A DNA stretch of 58,080 nt, taken from Planosporangium thailandense (GTDB lineage Bacteria; Actinomycetota; Actinomycetes; Mycobacteriales; Micromonosporaceae). Shown here one piece after another: positions 25,397 to 34,644 of the stretch; position 1 is the stretch's first letter, and every line of letters begins with the position of its first letter. The notes under the pieces were generated by a model. The model did not search any database. It saw nothing but the letters and a program-made list of their open reading frames with translations, and was not told where the DNA came from. Where the stretch lies: contig NZ_JAATVY010000032.1 in NCBI RefSeq assembly GCF_011947195.1, positions 1 through 58,080 of the forward strand, in the 5' to 3' direction. The position numbers were made by a program, and so were the translations under genes.

Positions 25397-25765
25397 ATGG
25401 GCGTCGCTGGCAACGAGATCGGGCCGACCCCGTTGCGGCTCACGCGGTCGGCCGACGGTAGCGGCCGGGTGTCCTTGACGGTGGCCGGTGAGGTCGATAT
25501 CAGCAACCTGTGCCGCCTGGACGACGAGCTGTCGAGCATCCTGACCGATCCGCACGTCACCCAGCTGATCGTCGATGTGGCGCCGCTGGAGTTCATCGAC
25601 TCCTCCGGGGTGGAGGTCCTGATGCGGGCCAGGCAGGCGGCACGCCGTCGGAGCACCGGCTTCGCGCTGGCCAACGCGCACGGCAGGGTGCAACGCGTGC
25701 TGGCGGTGCTGGGCGTCGACCGGGTACTGGCGTCGACCGTCGAGCCTCGACAGATACCGGGCTGA
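25397..25765 (+). CDS. STAS-domain protein (anti-sigma factor antagonist type)
   Basis: A 122-residue single STAS domain like SpoIIAA/RsbV, which binds and neutralises an anti-sigma kinase when unphosphorylated. LTVAGEVDISNLCRLDDEL and LEFIDSSGVEVL are present; Ser70 in DSSG is the usual phosphorylation site. The ATG at 25397 is chosen, with GAGGGCGG upstream; an in-frame GTG at 25271 would add 42 residues without family character. No anti-sigma factor or sigma factor gene is adjacent, so partners are elsewhere. It shares a divergent promoter region with the GH3 gene. Confidence 0.88.
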   Translation: MGVAGNEIGPTPLRLTRSADGSGRVSLTVAGEVDISNLCRLDDELSSILTDPHVTQLIVDVAPLEFIDSSGVEVLMRARQAARRRSTGFALANAHGRVQRVLAVLGVDRVLASTVEPRQIPG

Positions 25766-25798
25766 GGCTACGACGGGGCGGCTACGACGACCGGGAGG

Positions 25799-26284
25799 CT
25801 ACGACGACCGGGGCAGGTCCCGGCGTGCGGTCGTGAGCCGTGGCGGGTCGGCGGCGGCCGGGTCGGCGGCGTTGCGGGCGTGCCACGCGAGAACCCCCGC
25901 CACGTCGATGCCGTGCGGGGGGGTCCCCGCGTACGGGCGAAGCCGTTCGACACCGCGGTCCACCAGCCGAACCGCGCCGGCCAGGTTGCCCCGCTGGGCG
26001 TGGGTGATCCCGACGCACACCTGGGCCAGCCCCTGCCAGAGTTCGCGCTCGGGAGCGGGCGCGGCCTTCCACGCCGCCTCCAACACTTCGTGCGCGGCGA
26101 ATGCCCGCCCTGCGTCCAGCAACGACTGCGCGAACGCGAGCGTCTCGGCCGGCGGCAGCGGCTCCTCGGGAACCGGCTCCACCCCGCGAGGATCGCCGTA
26201 CGGCAACGGTCGGCCGGTCGCGTCCCTCGGGCGGGACTGCCGCGGCCGACCGGAGGGGTCCCTGTCCCGGGCGCCACTGTGCAT
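25799..26284 (-). CDS. DUF309-family protein
   Basis: A 161-residue protein. Residues about 58-110 match DUF309: FAAHEVLEAAWKAAP, then LWQGLAQVCVGITHAQRGN, with a conserved HExxE-like His/Glu pair that may bind metal. The N-terminal 45 residues are charged and probably disordered. Homologues occur widely in actinobacteria and cyanobacteria; their function is not established. It is followed on the same strand, upstream, by a small membrane-protein gene with a 58-base gap, so they may be cotranscribed. Confidence 0.8.
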   Translation of the reverse strand: MHSGARDRDPSGRPRQSRPRDATGRPLPYGDPRGVEPVPEEPLPPAETLAFAQSLLDAGRAFAAHEVLEAAWKAAPAPERELWQGLAQVCVGITHAQRGNLAGAVRLVDRGVERLRPYAGTPPHGIDVAGVLAWHARNAADPAAADPPRLTTARRDLPRSS

Positions 26285-26342
26285 AGCTCACATGCTCGCA
26301 CCCGCGCCGCCACACGCGGCGGCGTCCCCTCCCACCGCCGGC

Positions 26343-26744
26343 CTATCCGGCGAGAACGACTCCGACGAAGACGGCGAACACCGCCGCCAACGCCGACAGC
26401 GTGCCGAACACCGCCAGCGCCGCGACCCCGCGGGCGCGCTGGTGTATCGCCGCGGCCACCCCGGAGACCGCGACCACGACAAGCTTGACCACGAGCGTCA
26501 CCCGGGCCCGATGGTCCATGTCGGGCCACTCGGCCAGCACGTTCCAGATCCCCGTCGCCACCAGCGCCGCGAACGCCCACCAGGCGACCACGGCGAACCG
26601 CCGGGCGGCCGGCCGGACCGCCTCCGGAGCGGCCCGGCGCAGCACCGGCACCAGGGCGGCCAGCGTGAACTGGCCGCCGACCCAGATGGTGGCGGCGAGT
26701 ACGTGCAGGGTCACGCGGATCGCGTCCCAACCGATCGATTTCAT
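26343..26744 (-). CDS. Four-TM membrane protein, CopD-like
   Basis: A 133-residue integral membrane protein with four hydrophobic segments (about 8-30, 48-66, 80-98 and 108-131). TLHVLAATIWVGGQFTLAAL is the pattern seen in CopD and related small haem- or copper-associated membrane proteins. It lacks the rest of the CopD domain set. The ATG is used although no strong ribosome site is present. It is upstream of the DUF309 gene on the same strand and divergent from malQ. Confidence 0.72.
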   Translation of the reverse strand: MKSIGWDAIRVTLHVLAATIWVGGQFTLAALVPVLRRAAPEAVRPAARRFAVVAWWAFAALVATGIWNVLAEWPDMDHRARVTLVVKLVVVAVSGVAAAIHQRARGVAALAVFGTLSALAAVFAVFVGVVLAG

Positions 26745-26878
26745 GCGCCCATCCTGGCCGACGGGCTCGGCGGCCCCGCGGGCACCGGTCATGCGGCGAC
26801 ACACCGTCACATACTTGCCGGGGCCCGGGGGTACAACGGCGACGACAGCGACGGCGGTGACGAAGGGCGGCGTACTCG

Positions 26879-28852
26879 GTGACTGAAGGCTCGGATCGGG
26901 AGCTGTCCGCACTGGCGGCGGCGCACGGCGTCGCGACCGCGTACGAGGACTGGCGGCACCGCCGCGTCGAGGTGGACCCGGACGTGATCCGTACGATCCT
27001 GGGGCTGCTCGACGTGGAGGCCGACACCCCGGCCGCGGTACGCCGGGAGCTGGCCCGGGTACGCGAGCGCGACCGCGCCGACCGGCCGCCGCCGACCGTG
27101 GTGGTACGGCCCGGCGAGCGCTGGCGCCTGCCGGGTGGCGCGGGCGGCGCCGCGCTCGACGACAGCGGCGCGGCGTACGAGGTGCGCGACGGCGCTTCCG
27201 TCGACCTGCCGCTGGGCTGGTACCATCTGGACTCCGGCGCCGGGCGGTCGACGCTTGTCGTCGCGCCCCGACGACTGCCGGCGCCGCCGCCGGCCTGGGG
27301 CTGGATGCTCCAGCTGTACGCGCTGCACTCGGCACGCTCGTGGGGCATCGGCGACCTCGCCGACCTGCGCGCCTTCACCGACTGGGCCGCCGGTACCGGG
27401 GACGCCGGGCTGGTGCTGCTCAATCCGCTGCACGCCGTCGCGACCGTACCGGCGGTCCAGCCGTCGCCGTACTCGCCGTCGAGTCGTCGCTTCGCCAACC
27501 CCGTCTACCTCGCGGTCGAGGAGACGGAGGCCTATCGGCGCGCCGCGCCGGGCGTACGGGCCGCGGTGGACGCGCTGCGTACGAACGCCGACGGCGGGCA
27601 CATCGACTACGACCACGTGTGGCGGTCCAAGCGGGCGGCGCTGGAGCTGCTGTTCCCGTACGTGGACGGCGGTGCCGCGGCAGCGCGCGACCCGGCCCTG
27701 CGCGACTTCGCCGCGTTCTGCGCGCTCGCCGAGTCCCACGGCGCCGACTGGCGGAGGTGGCCGGAGCACCTGCGCCGGCCCGGGCCGAAGGCGGTGGCCG
27801 AGGCCGGGGACCGCGTCGCGTTCCACGCGTGGCTGCAGCAGGAGCTGGGACGGCAGCTCGGACACGCCCAGGACGGCGCCCGGCGCGCCGGCATGCCGGT
27901 CGGGCTCGTCCACGACCTGGCGGTCGGGGTGGATCCCGGTGGCGCCGACGGCTGGCTGCTGCAGGACGTCCTCGCGCGCGGCGTCACGGCCGGCGCGCCG
28001 CCGGACGGGTTCAACCGGCAGGGCCAGGACTGGGGCCTGGCCGCCTGGCGGCCCGACCGGCTCGCCGCCACCGGCTACGCGGCCTTCCGGGACATGCTGC
28101 GGTCGGTGCTGGCACACGCCGGGGGCGTGCGGGTGGACCACGTCATGGGGCTGTGGCGGCTGTGGTGGGTGCCGCCGGGCGCCTCGCCCGACCAGGGCAC
28201 GTACGTCAGCTACGACGACGAGGCGATGCTCGCCGTGCTCGCGCTCGAGGCGCACCGCGCCGGCGCCGTCGTGGTCGCCGAAGACCTGGGTACGGTCGAA
28301 CCGCGCGTCACGCGGGCGCTGCGGGACATGAACATCCTCGGCTCGCAGGTGCTGTGGTTCACCCGCGAGGAGACCGCCGGCGACGAGGTCGCCCCGTTCC
28401 GTCCGCCGTCCGAGTGGCCGGCCGGCGCCATGGCCAGCATCTCCACCCATGACCTTCCCACGGCCGCCGGGATGCTCAGCGGTGGGCATGTGCGGGTACG
28501 CGCCGAGCTGGGCCTGCTGGGCGGGGACGTCGAGGCGGAAGCCGACCGGGCCCGCGCGGATCGCCGTGAGCTGGTGGCGCTCCTGCGGCGGGAGGGCCTG
28601 GTCGGCGACGACGCGGCCGACGACGAGCTCGTGATCGGCATGCACCGGCTGCTGGCCGCCTCGCCGTGCCGGTTCCTGCTCGCCTCGCCGTACGACATCC
28701 TCGGCGAGGTACGCCAGCCGAACCTTCCGGGTACGGTCGACCAGTACCCGAACTGGCGCATCCGGCTGCCGGAGACGCTGGAGGAGATGCGCGCCGATCC
28801 GCGGATGCGCCGGGTGGCCTCGATACTCGGTCGCGCCCGTCCCCGGCGCTAG
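26879..28852 (+). CDS. malQ: 4-alpha-glucanotransferase (amylomaltase, GH77)
   Basis: Transfers alpha-1,4-glucan segments between maltodextrins, in the cytoplasm, in maltodextrin or glycogen turnover. The 657-residue length fits MalQ with the extra N-terminal domain of actinobacteria. GH77 marks are YSPSSRRFANP (about 200), the nucleophile Asp near 418 in RVDHVMGLWRLWW, the acid/base Glu near 467 in VVAEDLGTV and STHDLPT near 520. The GTG start has GAAGGGCGG upstream. Its stop codon overlaps that of the convergent LysE-type gene in a shared CTAG. No other maltose genes are near. Confidence 0.96.
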   Translation: MTEGSDRELSALAAAHGVATAYEDWRHRRVEVDPDVIRTILGLLDVEADTPAAVRRELARVRERDRADRPPPTVVVRPGERWRLPGGAGGAALDDSGAAYEVRDGASVDLPLGWYHLDSGAGRSTLVVAPRRLPAPPPAWGWMLQLYALHSARSWGIGDLADLRAFTDWAAGTGDAGLVLLNPLHAVATVPAVQPSPYSPSSRRFANPVYLAVEETEAYRRAAPGVRAAVDALRTNADGGHIDYDHVWRSKRAALELLFPYVDGGAAAARDPALRDFAAFCALAESHGADWRRWPEHLRRPGPKAVAEAGDRVAFHAWLQQELGRQLGHAQDGARRAGMPVGLVHDLAVGVDPGGADGWLLQDVLARGVTAGAPPDGFNRQGQDWGLAAWRPDRLAATGYAAFRDMLRSVLAHAGGVRVDHVMGLWRLWWVPPGASPDQGTYVSYDDEAMLAVLALEAHRAGAVVVAEDLGTVEPRVTRALRDMNILGSQVLWFTREETAGDEVAPFRPPSEWPAGAMASISTHDLPTAAGMLSGGHVRVRAELGLLGGDVEAEADRARADRRELVALLRREGLVGDDAADDELVIGMHRLLAASPCRFLLASPYDILGEVRQPNLPGTVDQYPNWRIRLPETLEEMRADPRMRRVASILGRARPRR

Positions 28853-29484
28853 CTCCCCTGTGCCGCGATCCGCACGCCGAGGCCGATCATGACGGCGCCG
28901 CTGATGCGCTCCAGCCGGGTCGTCACCTTCGTCGACAGCGTGCGCAGGACCCGCGACGCGAGCCAGGCCATTGCGGTGAGCCAGACGATCGACAGCGTCA
29001 GATGGATCCCGGCCAGCAGCATCATGACGGCGGCGCTGCGGTGGCCGGCCGGCGCGAACTGCGGGAGCAGGGAGATGTAGAAGACGCCGACCTTCGGGTT
29101 GAGCAGGTTCGTGGTGATACCGCGGCGGTAGGCGGCCAGCGCCGTCCGCCGGGTTTCCGTGCCGGGGACCGGCGCGCCGCCGTCCGCTCCCCCGCGGCGG
29201 CGCCAGGTCATCAGCAGGCCGCGCGCGCCGACGTACACGAGGTAGGCCGCGCCGAGCAGCCGCACGATCTCGTAAGCGGCATGGGACGCCGCGAGGAGGG
29301 CCGACAGGCCGAGCACGGAGGCGGCCGCCCAGCAGACGAGGCCGGTGTTGATGCCGAGTCCACACGCGACAGCGGTGCGCCGCCCGCCCCGCAGCCCCTG
29401 GGAGAGCACCAGCATGGTGTCCACGCCGGGGGTGACGGTCAGCAGCGCCGCGACGACCGTGAAGGACAGGATCGAGGCCAGCAT
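28849..29484 (-). CDS. LysE/RhtB-family amino-acid exporter
   Basis: A 211-residue protein with about six membrane helices. FTVVAALLTVTPGVDTMLVLSQGLRGGRR near residues 6-34 holds the TPG(P/V)D motif typical of LysE/RhtB exporters, which expel amino acids or homoserine lactone-like compounds. RGITTNLLNPKVGVFYISLLPQF is the second conserved loop. The ATG is preceded by AAAGG some distance away. The upstream region carries an inverted repeat at 29500-29526. Convergent with malQ, sharing the bases CTAG at the stops. Substrate not determinable. Confidence 0.9.
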   Translation of the reverse strand: MLASILSFTVVAALLTVTPGVDTMLVLSQGLRGGRRTAVACGLGINTGLVCWAAASVLGLSALLAASHAAYEIVRLLGAAYLVYVGARGLLMTWRRRGGADGGAPVPGTETRRTALAAYRRGITTNLLNPKVGVFYISLLPQFAPAGHRSAAVMMLLAGIHLTLSIVWLTAMAWLASRVLRTLSTKVTTRLERISGAVMIGLGVRIAAQGS

Positions 29485-29499
29485 GGGAGGACACCTTTC

Positions 29500-29526
29500 C
29501 GTACAGCGTATATCTTTAACTGTACG
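29500..29526. promoter_or_regulatory. Inverted repeat upstream of LysE-type gene
   Basis: CGTACAG (29500-29506) and CTGTACG (29520-29526) are perfect 7-base arms around an A/T-rich 13-base spacer containing TATATC. It lies 16-42 bases upstream of the ATG, where a -10 would be, so it may be an operator. No regulator gene is next to it. Confidence 0.6.
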
Positions 29527-29563
29527 ACGTACGTCCACTCTTTTTCAAGATCCGCGGGTCATC

Positions 29564-30862
29564 TCAGGTCGTCGCGACCCGCACATCGGCATCCGGCCCC
29601 CGGTCGCCGGCGCGGAGCGCGCTGCTCTCCTCGGTGCCGAACCGCACTCCCCTGGCCTCGCCGCCCAGCGCGGTGAGCACCGCAACCGCGATGAGGACCG
29701 GGACGATCGTGACCGCGAGGGCGTACGGGTAGCCGTGGCGCGCCGCGAGGTACTCCTGGATCGGCAGGTTGAACGACGCCAGGAGGTTACCCAACTGGTA
29801 CGTCACGCCGGGGTAGAAGCCACGGATCTCGTCGGGGCTCAACTCCGTCAGGTGCGCCGGGATCACTCCCCAGGCGCCCTGCACCATCACCTGCATCAGG
29901 AACGAGCCGAGGCACAGGTAGCCGGCCGCGTGCGAGTACGCGAAGATCGGCACGATCGGCAGCCCCAGCAGGGCGCACAGCACGATCATGCGGCGGCGAC
30001 CGAAGCGCTCGGACAGGGCGCCGACCACGGTGCCACCGAGGATCGCGCCGATGTTGTAGAGGATGGCGATCCACGTCGCGGCCGTCGCGGACAGGCCGAT
30101 GCCCTTCTTCAGGAACGTCGGGTAGATGTCCTGGGTGCCGTGGCTCATCCAGTTGAACGCGGTCATCAGCAGCACGAGGAACACGAATCGGCGCAGCACC
30201 ACCGGGCTGAACAGCACCTGGCGGACCCCGACCCGGGTCACCCGGGCCCGCGTGGTCTCCCACACCTCGGATTCCCGCACCCGGCTGCGGATCAGCAGGG
30301 AGATGAGGGCCGGGACGATGCTCAGGCCGAACAGCCACCGCCACGACAGCCCGAACACCGAGTGCACGAGCAGGAAGGCGACCGACGCCAGCAGGTAGCC
30401 GACCGAGTACCCCTCCTGGAGGATCCCGGAGAAGAAGCCGCGCCGATGGGCGGGGACCTTCTCCATCGCGAGCGCGGCGCCGAGCCCCCACTCGCCGCCC
30501 ATCCCGATGCCGTACAGCAGGCGCAGCACGAGCAGCACGCTGAAGTTCGGGGCGAACGCGCACGCGAAGCCGACCACCGAATAGAAGGCGACGTCGACCA
30601 TCAGCGGCACCCGCCGGCCGACCCGGTCGGCCCAGACACCGAACAGCAGCGCCCCGACGGGGCGCATCATCAGCGTCACGGTGGTCAGGAACGCCATGCG
30701 CTCCAGCGATACGTGAAAGTCCTTGGCGATCTCGGCATAGACGAGAACGACGATGAAGTAGTCGAAGGCGTCCATGGCCCAGCCGAGGAACGCCGCCAGG
30801 AACGCGTTGCGCTGATCGGGCCGAAGCCGCCGATCACTGGTGAGGGGGTCGGCGGTAGCCAT
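29564..30862 (-). CDS. MFS carboxylate/sialate-type transporter
   Basis: A 432-residue 12-TM major facilitator. [18 protein letters not shown] near 25-42 and [17 protein letters not shown] near 74-90 resemble the lactate/carboxylate or sialic-acid transporters (JEN/NanT-like), and [29 protein letters not shown] is typical of them. It is likely an importer of a small carboxylic acid. On the minus strand TACCAT (30869-30874) ends six bases before the ATG, so the message is probably leaderless. It is alone; the neighbouring LysE gene has its own upstream region. The C-terminal 30 residues are a charged tail. Confidence 0.9.
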   Translation of the reverse strand: MATADPLTSDRRLRPDQRNAFLAAFLGWAMDAFDYFIVVLVYAEIAKDFHVSLERMAFLTTVTLMMRPVGALLFGVWADRVGRRVPLMVDVAFYSVVGFACAFAPNFSVLLVLRLLYGIGMGGEWGLGAALAMEKVPAHRRGFFSGILQEGYSVGYLLASVAFLLVHSVFGLSWRWLFGLSIVPALISLLIRSRVRESEVWETTRARVTRVGVRQVLFSPVVLRRFVFLVLLMTAFNWMSHGTQDIYPTFLKKGIGLSATAATWIAILYNIGAILGGTVVGALSERFGRRRMIVLCALLGLPIVPIFAYSHAAGYLCLGSFLMQVMVQGAWGVIPAHLTELSPDEIRGFYPGVTYQLGNLLASFNLPIQEYLAARHGYPYALAVTIVPVLIAVAVLTALGGEARGVRFGTEESSALRAGDRGPDADVRVATT

Positions 30863-30868
30863 GCGGCG

Positions 30869-30874
30869 ATGGTA
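30869..30874 (-). promoter_or_regulatory. -10 box for leaderless transcript (TACCAT)
   Basis: On the minus strand TACCAT ends six bases before the ATG of the carboxylate transporter gene. Confidence 0.45.
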
Positions 30875-31010
30875 ATGCTGATGACCGTTGATCGGATGCC
30901 GAAACTACCCGATCAGGTGATGCCCGCTCACCCGTAGAGACGACCGGGGGACGTTCGGTACCGCGCAGGGCGGACCGGTCGCCGGCCCCGTCACCGGTGC
31001 GGTCGCGCCG

Positions 31011-31205
31011 TCAGCCGCGGGTCCGCTTCCCCACGGCCAGATACTTCTTCACGACCGGCAGCAGCCTCGCGGTCGACCCGCGCGGGTTCCGCAGCACCTC
31101 GCGGACCAGCTTGTCGGCCTTATCGTCGGAGAAGCCGGCGTTGTCCAGGGCGTCGCGGATCCGGCTGCGCTTGATGTCGTACTTGTGGCTACCAGGTCGA
31201 GGCAT
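31011..31205 (-). CDS. Small basic protein of unknown function
   Basis: A 64-residue basic protein starting MPRPGSHKYDIKRSRIRDAL and continuing NAGFSDDKADKLVREVLRNPRG to a KKYLAVGKRTRG end. It looks like a helical DNA- or RNA-binding-type protein, but no known family is recognised. GAGGAGG stands nine bases before the ATG, which supports translation. It follows the DHA2 exporter gene by 26 bases on the same strand, so the two may be cotranscribed. Confidence 0.6.
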   Translation of the reverse strand: MPRPGSHKYDIKRSRIRDALDNAGFSDDKADKLVREVLRNPRGSTARLLPVVKKYLAVGKRTRG

Positions 31206-31231
31206 CTCGGATCGCCTCCTCACCGGTACGG

Positions 31232-33820
31232 CTACCCGTCGTGGGCACCCGTAACCTCGGCGGCCCCGTGATCGCCCAGTAGCAGGTCACAGTCGGTGCG
31301 CTCGCCCCTCAGGGAGACCCGCTGGGCGACCGGGGCGTAGCCGCTCGCGGTCAACGTGTACGTGCCCGGCGGCAGCCCGCGGAACTCGTACCGGCCGTCG
31401 TCGCGGGTCACCGCCGACCCGGCGACGTTGCCGTATCCGTCCACCAGCGTCACCCACGCGTCGGCCACCGGCGCCCCGGACCGCGCCGCCCGTACGATCC
31501 CCGCCATCGTCGCGTTCAACCGCAGGACCACGTCGACGCGGTGTGAACCCACGGTGTCCAGCACCACCGTGCGCGCGTCGGGCAGCGTACGGTCGGCGAT
31601 CGCGGTGAGCGTGTACTCGCCCGGGTACAGCTCGGCGAGCACGTACCGGCCGTCGGGGCCGGTCACGGCGGCGCCGACGACCTCACCCCGGACGTCGGTC
31701 ACGGTGACCGTCGCCGCGGCGATCGGCTCCCCGCTCCCCCGCAGCACCCGCCCTTCAAGCTGAGCGCCGCCCGCCAGCGTCAGATCCCGGCGCACCGGTC
31801 CGCCCGCCACGGACACCATGGCCGCCACGGGCCGGTGATGGTCGGCGGCGCAGATCAACAGGTACGTGCCTCCGGTCGGCAACGCCAGCCGGTAGCGCCC
31901 CTCCGCGTCGCTGAGCGCGCGTGCGACCTGGTGACCGGTCAGGTCGGTGACGGTGAGGACCGCTCCCGCCACCGCACGCCGGTCCGGCCCCTCCACCCGC
32001 CCGGCCACCCCCGGCCCATCGGTGGCGTCGGTGGCGTCGGTGGCGTCGGTGGCGTCGGCCGAACCAGCCGAACCAGCCGGGCCGGCCGGCCCGGCTGGTT
32101 CGGCGCTCGGCAGCTCGCCGGTCGGCAGCTCGCCGGTCGGCGAGGCGGGTTCGCGCGCCGCCATCGCCGACCGGGTGCGCAGCGGCAGCTGCGGCAGGAA
32201 CAGCAGGAGCAGGAAGGCCACGACCACGACCGCGGCGGCGAGAAGGAAGACCAGGTCCATCGACTGCGAGAAGCCGACCTTGAACGGCCGCGCCAGCACG
32301 GGGTCGAGGCGCTGGAGGAACGACGTGTCGTTCAACGACGCGTTACCGATCCGGCCGCCGCCGTGCAGGGCGGCGAGCACCGGCCGGTTGGCCGGATCCG
32401 CCAGTACGGCGGGGTCGCGCAACGCCCGCTGGAAGGCGTCGGTCCGGGCGGCGTCCTGGAAGGCATTGCGGATCTTGTCAGGCGCCGTGGAGAAGAGCAC
32501 CGAGAGGAACACCGCGGTGCCGGCGGTGCCGCCCATCTGCCGGAAGAACGTCGCCGACGAGGTGGCGACGCCGATGTCGCGCGGCGGCATCGCGTTCTGC
32601 ACCGCGAGGGTGATCGGCTGCATGATGTTGCCCAGGCCGAAGCCGACGACCACCATGTAGCCGCCGGTCCGCCAGAACGGCGTGTCGACATGCACGGTGT
32701 GCAGCAGCAACGAGCCGCCGGCCAGCAGCAGCGCACCGAGGATCGGGAAGATCTTGTACCGACCGGTGCGGCTGATCAGCTGGCCCGAGATCACCGAGGC
32801 GACCATGATGCCGGCGGTCAACGGCAGCAGCAGCAGACCCGACCTGGTCGGCGAGGCGCCGCGCACGATCTGCAGGTACAGCGGTAGGCAGACGATGCCG
32901 CCGAACATGCCCATACCGACGACGACGCCGACGACCGCGGTGAGGCTGAAGGTGCGGTTGCGGAACATCCGCAGCGGGATGAGCGCGTCCTCGCCGATCC
33001 TGGACTCGGCCAGGACGAACAGGAGCAGCCCCAGGCCGCCGACCACGTAGCAGCCGATCGCGCGGTGCGAGCCCCAGCCCCAGGAGCGGCCCTGCTCGGC
33101 GATGAGCAGCAGCGGTACGAGTCCGATCGCGAGGGTGAGCGCGCCGAGCCAGTCGATACGGTGCTCGCGCCGGGTGTGCGGAATGTTGAGGACCTTGGCC
33201 ACCACGGCGAGCGCCACGATGCCGATCGGCACGTTGACGAGGAAGACCCAGCGCCAGCCGGTGACGTGCAGGATGCTGTGCGTGCCGGCGAAGAATCCGC
33301 CGATGACCGGACCGAGAACGCTCGACGTGCCGAAGACCGCGAGGAAGTACCCCTGGTACCGGGCTCGTTCGCGGGGCGGGACGATGTCGCCGATGATCGC
33401 GAGTGCCAGGGAGAACAGGCCGCCGGCCCCGATGCCCTGCAGCGCCCGGAACCCCGCGAGCATGTACATCGACGTGGCGAACGCGCAGGCCGCCGAGCCG
33501 ACGACGAAGATGGAGATGGCGGTCAGGAAGAACGGCTTGCGCCCGTAGATGTCGGACAGCTTGCCGTACAGCGGCGTGGCGATGGTGCTGGTGATCAGAT
33601 AAGCCGTCGTCACCCAGGCTTGGACGCTGAGGCCGTGGAGGTCGTCGCCGATGGTCCGGATCGCCGAGGCGACGATCGTCTGGTCGAGCGCGGCGAGGAA
33701 CATCCCGAGCATGAGCCCGGAGAGGACCTCGAGAATCTGACGGTGACCGAGCTGCGCGCCGGGCGGGAGATCCCGATCGGGTCTCGCGTCGACGGGTGCG
33801 GCGTTCGGCGTCGCGCTCAT
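31232..33820 (-). CDS. DHA2-type MFS exporter fused to three carboxypeptidase-regulatory-like domains
   Basis: An 862-residue fusion. Residues about 25-570 form a 14-TM DHA2/EmrB-type multidrug exporter: LGMFLAALDQTIVASAIRTI, GKLSDIYGRKPFFLTA and VLGPVIGGFFAG. A Thr/Ala/Gly/Pro linker with DATDATDATDAT follows (about 580-620). The last 240 residues are three beta-sandwich repeats of the carboxypeptidase regulatory-like type, each ending in a GRYRLALPTGGTYLL- or GRYVLAELYPGEYTLTA-like strand pair. Such repeats are usually secreted and bind or brace protein or carbohydrate, yet a 14-helix exporter should end in the cytoplasm. AGGAGAG precedes the ATG. Related fusions exist in actinobacteria, from memory. 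Exported compound unknown. Confidence 0.9.
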   Translation of the reverse strand: MSATPNAAPVDARPDRDLPPGAQLGHRQILEVLSGLMLGMFLAALDQTIVASAIRTIGDDLHGLSVQAWVTTAYLITSTIATPLYGKLSDIYGRKPFFLTAISIFVVGSAACAFATSMYMLAGFRALQGIGAGGLFSLALAIIGDIVPPRERARYQGYFLAVFGTSSVLGPVIGGFFAGTHSILHVTGWRWVFLVNVPIGIVALAVVAKVLNIPHTRREHRIDWLGALTLAIGLVPLLLIAEQGRSWGWGSHRAIGCYVVGGLGLLLFVLAESRIGEDALIPLRMFRNRTFSLTAVVGVVVGMGMFGGIVCLPLYLQIVRGASPTRSGLLLLPLTAGIMVASVISGQLISRTGRYKIFPILGALLLAGGSLLLHTVHVDTPFWRTGGYMVVVGFGLGNIMQPITLAVQNAMPPRDIGVATSSATFFRQMGGTAGTAVFLSVLFSTAPDKIRNAFQDAARTDAFQRALRDPAVLADPANRPVLAALHGGGRIGNASLNDTSFLQRLDPVLARPFKVGFSQSMDLVFLLAAAVVVVAFLLLLFLPQLPLRTRSAMAAREPASPTGELPTGELPSAEPAGPAGPAGSAGSADATDATDATDATDGPGVAGRVEGPDRRAVAGAVLTVTDLTGHQVARALSDAEGRYRLALPTGGTYLLICAADHHRPVAAMVSVAGGPVRRDLTLAGGAQLEGRVLRGSGEPIAAATVTVTDVRGEVVGAAVTGPDGRYVLAELYPGEYTLTAIADRTLPDARTVVLDTVGSHRVDVVLRLNATMAGIVRAARSGAPVADAWVTLVDGYGNVAGSAVTRDDGRYEFRGLPPGTYTLTASGYAPVAQRVSLRGERTDCDLLLGDHGAAEVTGAHDG
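32021..32056. repeat. 9-base tandem repeat coding DATDAT linker
   Basis: GGTGGCGTC occurs four times without mismatch at 32021-32056 and encodes, on the minus strand, the ATD repeats between the transporter and the beta-sandwich domains. A 15-base duplication coding TGELP lies close by. Confidence 0.9.
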
Positions 33821-34129
33821 GAACTCTCCTGACGGTTTACGAGGCGGCCCGCGCGAGCGGCGGTCGGCGGCGGCCGGACAGCGGTGACCCGCCGGTTCGG
33901 CCCAGCCGCACCCGCGGATCCACCGGCCGGGACGTGGCCGCGACCCGTTCCGGGGGCGCGCTCGTACGGGCCTGCCCAGGCGTATCGACATCCGTGATCG
34001 AGTTTAGCTTTCGGCAACTACCGACGTCGCGCAAAACGAACGGGTTCCATGGCACCGCTAAAGCGGTAATATCCGGCTAACTCGATTGAGCAGCACGCCT
34101 CGATCAGGCACGGCGCCCTGGAAGTCGCG
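33821..34129. other. Divergent intergenic region, exporter / universal stress protein
   Basis: The 309 bases hold no gene-like frame. A possible plus-strand promoter is TTCCAT (34045-34050), 16 bases, then TAATAT (34067-34072), about 50 bases before the stress-protein gene. A/T content rises around 34000-34080. No palindrome longer than six bases per arm was noticed. Confidence 0.45.
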
Positions 34130-34624
34130 ATGAGCACTGTTCCGGCAAATTACGAGGAATATGGCCCAGCCCGCTCGTCGATCCCGTACGAGTGCGGCAC
34201 CGACGGGCCGCGTGTGATCATGGTGGGGGTCGACAGCTCCCACACCGCGCTGCGGGCCGCGGCGTACGCGGGCGGCCTGGCCCGGCGGCAGCACGCGCAC
34301 CTCGTGACCGCCTTCGTCGCCGCGCCGTCGGCGTGGATCGCCATCGCGGCCCCGACGCTGACCGTCGCACAGGAGGAGACCTACGACGAGCTCGCCACCG
34401 AGCTACGCGACCGGATCCGGGCCGGCGCCGAGGAGTACGGCGTGTCGGTCACCTTCGTCTACCGGCGCGGCAACCCGTACGTCCAGCTCGGCCGGGTCGC
34501 CGACGAGGTCCGCGCCGACATGGTCGTGGTCGGCGCGTCCGCCCGTCCCTGGCACGCCCTGTGGGGCTCGACCGCGACCCGGCTGGTCCGATCGGGCCGG
34601 TGGCCCGTCGTGGTGGTCCCCTGA
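34130..34624 (+). CDS. Universal stress protein (UspA family)
   Basis: A 164-residue cytoplasmic Usp domain. VIMVGVDSSHTALRAAAYAGGLARR opens the fold near residue 29, and the C-terminus has VVGASARPWHALWGSTATRLVRSGRWPVVVV, matching the nucleotide-binding G-2x-G-9x-G(S/T) pattern in part (GSTATRL). Such proteins bind ATP or cAMP-like ligands and are raised under stress or hypoxia in actinobacteria. The N-terminal 28 residues are an extension. GGAAG lies about eight bases before the ATG. It is single-domain, unlike the tandem forms common in mycobacteria. Confidence 0.9.
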   Translation: MSTVPANYEEYGPARSSIPYECGTDGPRVIMVGVDSSHTALRAAAYAGGLARRQHAHLVTAFVAAPSAWIAIAAPTLTVAQEETYDELATELRDRIRAGAEEYGVSVTFVYRRGNPYVQLGRVADEVRADMVVVGASARPWHALWGSTATRLVRSGRWPVVVVP

Positions 34625-34644
34625 CGGCACGGGTTCCCCACCGG

